The notes under the pieces: generated by a model
Seen by the model: the letters and a program-made list of their open reading frames with translations, nothing else
What the model was told of the DNA's origin: nothing
Databases searched by the model: none
Source of the DNA: Reticulitermes lucifugus
Taxonomy: Eukaryota; Arthropoda; Insecta; Blattodea; Rhinotermitidae
Direction: 5' to 3'
NCBI GenBank assembly: GCA_026260175.1
Contig: JAKCWW010003985.1
Coordinates: forward strand, 1-31,190
DNA: 31,190 bases
In this document: positions 28,336-31,190 of the stretch, one piece after another
Layout: each line of letters begins with the position of its first letter
Numbering within the stretch: position 1 is the first letter of the stretch
Made by a program: the position numbers and the translations under genes

Positions 28336-28650
28336 TTATGGAACCCGAAGGTTCATTACCGCATTCACAACAGCCCGCCACCTGTCCCTATCCTGGGCCA
28401 GATCAATCCAGTCCGTGCCCCCATCCCACTTCTTGAAGATCCATTTCAATGTTATCCTCCCATCTACGACTGGGTCTTCCAAGTCGTCTCCTTCCCTCAT
28501 GTCTCCTCACCAAAATCCTGTATGCACCTCTCCTCTCCCCCATACGTGCTACATGCCCCATCCATCTCATTCTTCTTAATTTGATCACCCAAATATTTGG
28601 TGAGGAGTACAGATCATTAAGTTCCTCGTTACTTAATCCGGAAAACAGAG
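28336..28650 (-). pseudogene. Non-LTR retrotransposon ORF2 C-terminus, one frameshift
   Basis: Minus strand: [71 protein letters not shown], then a single frameshift near 28412, then [26 protein letters not shown] and stop. This order ([57 protein letters not shown]) is the conserved tail of an insect endonuclease-reverse-transcriptase. Only the C-terminal hundred residues are here, so the insertion is 5'-truncated. Apart from the frameshift the residues are well kept, suggesting a fairly young copy. Confidence 0.85.
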
Positions 28651-28689
28651 GGGTAAACTCCGCGGCCGTTAAAGTGATGGTAAAAAAAA

Positions 28690-28860
28690 TAATTTAATTA
28701 CCTTAAAGAGCATGAAACCCATTCATTCTAGTTCGCGGACATGCCAGATACACATAACCATAACAAACATGGTTTGTCAACACTTGAATGGATGTCATTA
28801 GGGGCAACGTCTTATCATCACGATATTTAACCTCAAAACAATGTAAGATAAGGTGTTCGC
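28690..28860. other. Spacer, nothing recognised
   Basis: AT-rich DNA between the non-LTR relic and the next foldback. Confidence 0.4.
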
Positions 28861-28884
28861 GGCGGTGGGTTCACACTGTGATCT

Positions 28885-28975
28885 TCGTTATGGCACCGTC
28901 AGGTATGTGAGACCAAAGTTTCGGGGGAACATACTGTCTCCATCATCCTGAAGACGGTGTCGTAACTGACAAGAT
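28885..28975. mobile_element. Small foldback element with one hammerhead-like core
   Basis: CGTTATGGCACCGTCAGG near 28886 mirrors CCTGAAGACGGTGTCGTAAC at 28947-28966. The minus-strand core lies between them. It looks like a short, decayed member of the superfamily. Confidence 0.5.
28911..28950 (-). ncRNA. Degenerate hammerhead-like motif
   Basis: Minus strand: CAGGATGA (damaged box), T, GGAGACAGTATGTTCCCCC, GAAA, CTTTGG. GAAA is preserved, but the first box and the palindromic stem III are changed. Confidence 0.35.
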
Positions 28976-29660
28976 AAAAATACACACACGCAGAACCACC
29001 AACATTCACTCCTGGCAGGTAAAGATAAAATCCTGGCTTCCTATCACCCTACGGATCAGGAAGACTACACACACATGTGCGTTTCGGGCGATGTTTCTAC
29101 TGATTACAGCAAAATATCAGTAAATATAATGGGGAGTCAAGTTTTAGGGAGTATTTGGAAAAGAAAAAAGTTGGCACTATACTCGGGGAAAATAGAGTAA
29201 ATCAACTCAGCGTGTTTCAATAGACGCTTATATGGAAATACAAAACAAGGAGGAAGGATCTTAAGTAATTCTCTGAAGAAAGAGCAAAGTTAGGAACCAT
29301 GGAACCATCTTATAACTTTACATTTTAAAGTTAATGGTACGACAGTGGAGAAACCAAATTCCTGCAACCCATATGTAGGTACAGGGCGGAAAGTAAAAGT
29401 TCCTTGACTTGTTAAGTACTAACGAGATAAAAGCCATCATCCTTCCCCCTCCTACTTTGTATGCTACTGCGTAAGGCAATTTTGTTACTCTACTAAAAAC
29501 AAGAGTTCACGACGAACAGGAAATGGGAGGAATGCTAATCTGGGCGGTATTTTCCTCAGTTACTTCAAGCGCCTACTCGCATATATATAGCTCTATGGTC
29601 TAGTGTCGTTCTCCAAAGTATATAATTGCTCAGGTGCCTAATAAATTACTTGCACTTACA
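28976..29660. other. Stretch with no supported gene
   Basis: No open frame of note and no repeat recognised. Confidence 0.4.
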
Positions 29661-29664
29661 CAAC

Positions 29665-29930
29665 CTACAAAATCCTTATCCCACCACTGGATTATGTCAT
29701 GATGAAGTTCAATCCAGTCTACAGCATCCAGAGCGTCCCTTTTGGTTCTTCCATCTGGTCACAGATCTCTTACGTAGCCTCTTCCCTTAAGTGTTCCCTA
29801 CCCACATTTTGTACATTGATTCACTTCTCTTCTTAACTGAATGGCGTAAATAATATTAGACAAACAGCACAGATCATTAAGGTCTCTATTACATCATTTT
29901 CTCCATCATCGTGTTACTGTCATTACTCTG
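29665..29930 (-). pseudogene. Degraded non-LTR ORF2 C-terminus, second copy
   Basis: Minus strand, with stops: NRDLNDLCCLSNIIYAIQLR, REVNQCTKCG, TLKGRGYVRDL, PDGRTKRDALDAVDWIEL and HHDIIQWWDKDF. It matches the order of the 28.3-28.65 kb relic ([32 protein letters not shown]), and the DNA AGATCATTAAG near its 5' side is shared. Many substitutions and at least two stops make it much older than its neighbour 1.3 kb away. Confidence 0.55.
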
Positions 29931-30019
29931 TTAGCAGGTAAGTCATTTGACCTAGCACCGAGATGAGATTCTGATTACGTTCTGTGAAAGGAAATAGAAG
30001 GCGCTGTAATGAACTAGAA

Positions 30020-30172
30020 CCACGTCTTCTGGAATGTTACGTTATGTCGACAAGTAAATTGTTACCAACGTTTCGGAGAAACGTTGTGCCTCCCTCTTCA
30101 GGGACAAGCAGTCCAACATCCCAGAAAGCTTGAATCTTCATCAGCACCGCTGCGAACACTTCAAATCTCGCA
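30020..30172 (+). mobile_element. Foldback-related element, AAATCTCGCA subfamily
   Basis: GTCTTCTGGAATGTTACG, ACAAGTAAATTGTTACC, a minus-strand hammerhead-like core and the tail TTCATCAGCACCGCTGCGAA then CACTTCAAATCTCGCA correspond to the 30.6 kb element and share the altered end with the 12.2 kb element. The right foldback arm is largely eroded (ACATCCCAGAAAG survives). No duplication of the target could be confirmed. Confidence 0.6.
30061..30105 (-). ncRNA. Hammerhead-like motif with complete core
   Basis: Minus strand: TCC, CTGAAGA (exact box), G, stem II GGAG/CTCC around an eleven-base loop, GAAA, C, GTT triplet, GGTAAC. The stem III palindrome AACGTT is intact and stem I starts with two G-C pairs. 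With the 3607-3647 copy it is the best candidate for residual self-cleavage in this window. Confidence 0.55.
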
Positions 30173-30174
30173 GT

Positions 30175-30615
30175 AATTGGGCAAGTTAATCTAATATTCT
30201 ACAATGTGAACACAGAATGGGTATCTTTACTGTTGGCAGCTCTCGTGTTACGTAATAAAATTCAAACTGAAAAAATATTATATGCATTATGGAATGAGCG
30301 TGTCGAAAATAATGAAAATAAAGATAATTTACACCACAGAATAACCACATCCAAAAACACCCACTGAACGGACAACACGACCAATATACCACACCACAGC
30401 AGCAAAATACTTGAAGAAGGATTAAAATGTAACTAGTAAATTGCAAGCATAACAACCACAAAAACAACAACAACAAAATCATATGTAAATAACCACCGAG
30501 AAGATATTCTGTCAAAACAAATATAAAAAAACAGGAACAAAAAATACAACCCCATTAACAGTATAAAGACATCGTGAACACAAAACACAACCTCGAACGC
30601 ACTTAACATAAGAAC
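30175..30615. other. Stretch with no supported gene; A/C-rich
   Basis: Plus strand is rich in AACAACAAC-like words, which opens a hydrophobic 109-codon minus frame (30186-30515). I see no gene. Confidence 0.45.
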
Positions 30616-30676
30616 ACTACAGTACACAAATCTGCGGTCTTCTGGGGTATTACGCGGCGTCGTGTGGTAATTGTTT

Positions 30677-30718
30677 ACCGACGTTTCGGGACAACGTATC
30701 GGTCCCATCATCACGGTC
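30677..30718 (-). ncRNA. Hammerhead-like motif, left arm of the 30.6 kb element
   Basis: Minus strand: GACC, GTGATGA (only C3 changed), T, stem II GGGAC/GTCCC with a nine-base loop, GAAA, C, canonical GTC triplet, GGT. Stem I ACC/GGT pairs perfectly. Stem III is the palindrome ACGT. A single change at C3 separates it from a full core. Confidence 0.5.
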
Positions 30719-30753
30719 AAGAGTCCTTTCCCACACGGACTACTCGGACTCTT

Positions 30754-30796
30754 GACCCGTGTGGATAGGACCGATACGTTGTCCCGAAACGTCGGT
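30754..30796 (+). ncRNA. Hammerhead-like motif, right arm of the 30.6 kb element
   Basis: GACC, CGTGTGGA (damaged box), T, AGGAC/GTCCC stem II, GAAA, C, GTC, GGT. Stem I ACC/GGT and the cleavage triplet are retained. Confidence 0.4.
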
Positions 30797-30943
30797 AAAC
30801 CATTACAACACGGCGCCGCGTAATACCCCAGAAGACAGCAGATTTCATCAACATCGCGGCGGAAGCCTGAAATCAAGGTACAGTACACAAATTCAGCATC
30901 ACATGTTGCCTACTACCTTTCTACGTTTGTAAAGCAGACATCG

Positions 30944-30976
30944 CCCAAGGTGACCTACACAGGTCGAAACACGTCG
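30944..30976 (+). ncRNA. Hammerhead-like motif of a third sequence type
   Basis: CCCAAGG in place of CTGATGA, T, stem II GACC/GGTC around six bases, GAAA, CAC, GTC triplet. Stem II sequence is unrelated to the other types while layout is the same. First box decayed. Confidence 0.35.
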
Positions 30977-31109
30977 TAATTTTCGCCCAGCTATTTAAGA
31001 TACAATAAACAGGATTGTTCCGACAGAAAAAAACACCCCTTTTCTTTTCAAACTGGAATTTCACAGGCTGAGTACTTTATTAGTATAGAGTGTTCAGGAA
31101 AATACTATA

Positions 31110-31190
31110 CAGGTAGGACCCGTTTTACGACGGTCCATTTTACGACTTTTCACATTAACGACTGTTTCAAAATATTACCTTAAATATTAG
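31110..31190 (+). mobile_element. Left end of a pogo/Tc1-like element, cut by the window edge
   Basis: TA at 31108-31109 is followed by CAGGTAGGACCCGTTTTACG and ACGG; then a repeated TTTTACGAC. A CAG-start after TA with such motifs resembles pogo/Tigger-type termini, as at 23104. The right end is outside the window, so the call is tentative. Confidence 0.35.

Larger units (their letters stand above)
30632..30878 (+). mobile_element. Foldback retroelement with perfect 14-bp target-site duplication
   Basis: The element runs from CTGCGGTCTTCTGGGG to the family terminus GCCTGAAATCAAGG and is flanked by TACAGTACACAAAT at 30618-30631 and 30879-30892. The arms TATTACGCGGCGTCGTGTGG and CACGGCGCCGCGTAATACC pair. 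Inside, GACGTTTCGGGACAACGTAT and its complement form inverted hammerhead-like cores, then a further small hairpin. There is no meaningful open frame; the 151-codon minus frame (30433-30888) merely crosses it. The long perfect duplication implies a recent target-primed insertion. Confidence 0.85.

Noticed and set aside
30433..30888. 151-codon minus-strand frame
   Set aside because: It reads through the 30.6 kb foldback, whose insertion boundaries are fixed by target duplications.

Overview
This window looks like intergenic or intronic sequence from an insect genome, built largely from transposable-element debris. I find no intact protein-coding gene, no rRNA and no functional tRNA gene. It is AT-rich to the eye and holds one 216-base assembly gap (20868-21083) plus two single Ns beside homopolymers. 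The repeat repertoire is of the kind common in cockroach and termite (Blattodea) assemblies: tRNA-derived SINEs whose translations are often mis-annotated as proteins, non-LTR reverse-transcriptase tails of the 'RRMRWxGHVARMG' and 'KANWIGHILRRNCLLKHVIEGK' types, and foldback repeats. The order-level placement is inference from memory and was not tested by search.

The most notable content is a dispersed set of foldback (inverted-repeat) elements found from about 1.7 kb to the right end. In most of them each arm carries a hammerhead-ribozyme-like core: CUGANGA, one extra base, stem II, GAAA, a 2-3 bp palindromic stem III, then an NUH cleavage triplet. I count about twenty such cores. Several are decayed, but the spacing and pairing are kept although the primary sequence differs between subfamilies. 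Three members (1715-1805, 4226-4433, 30632-30878) share one terminus (CCTGAAATCAAGG). Two of these have perfect target-site duplications of 12 and 14 bp, which fits retrotransposition. At 3653-4100 two tandem 224-227 bp units each carry one decayed core, the layout of animal retrozymes or Penelope-like repeats. This could be a family of small non-autonomous Penelope-like retroelements (retrozymes).

Region by region. 0-6 kb: unannotated AT-rich DNA plus the 1.7, 3.6-4.1, 4.2 and 5.2 kb foldbacks. 6-13.3 kb: SINE copies (6.45, 7.83, 8.94, 11.93, 12.6 and 13.1 kb) and the foldbacks at 10.8 and 12.2 kb. 13.3-16.2 kb: little recognisable except an A-tailed SINE-like repeat at 14.4 kb. 16.2-17.3 kb: a 75-bp minisatellite in a decayed repeat field. 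17.5-25.4 kb: foldbacks, SINEs, a hAT-like element, a 185-bp pogo/Tc1-like MITE with TA duplications, and a SINE nested in a foldback. 25.9-29.9 kb: three dead non-LTR retrotransposon tails and one dead DDE transposase. 30-31.2 kb: three ribozyme-like units, two of them full foldback elements, and the left end of another pogo-like element.

Nothing here works together as a pathway. The functional content, if any, would be RNA-level: self-cleaving motifs, SINE promoters and strong hairpins.
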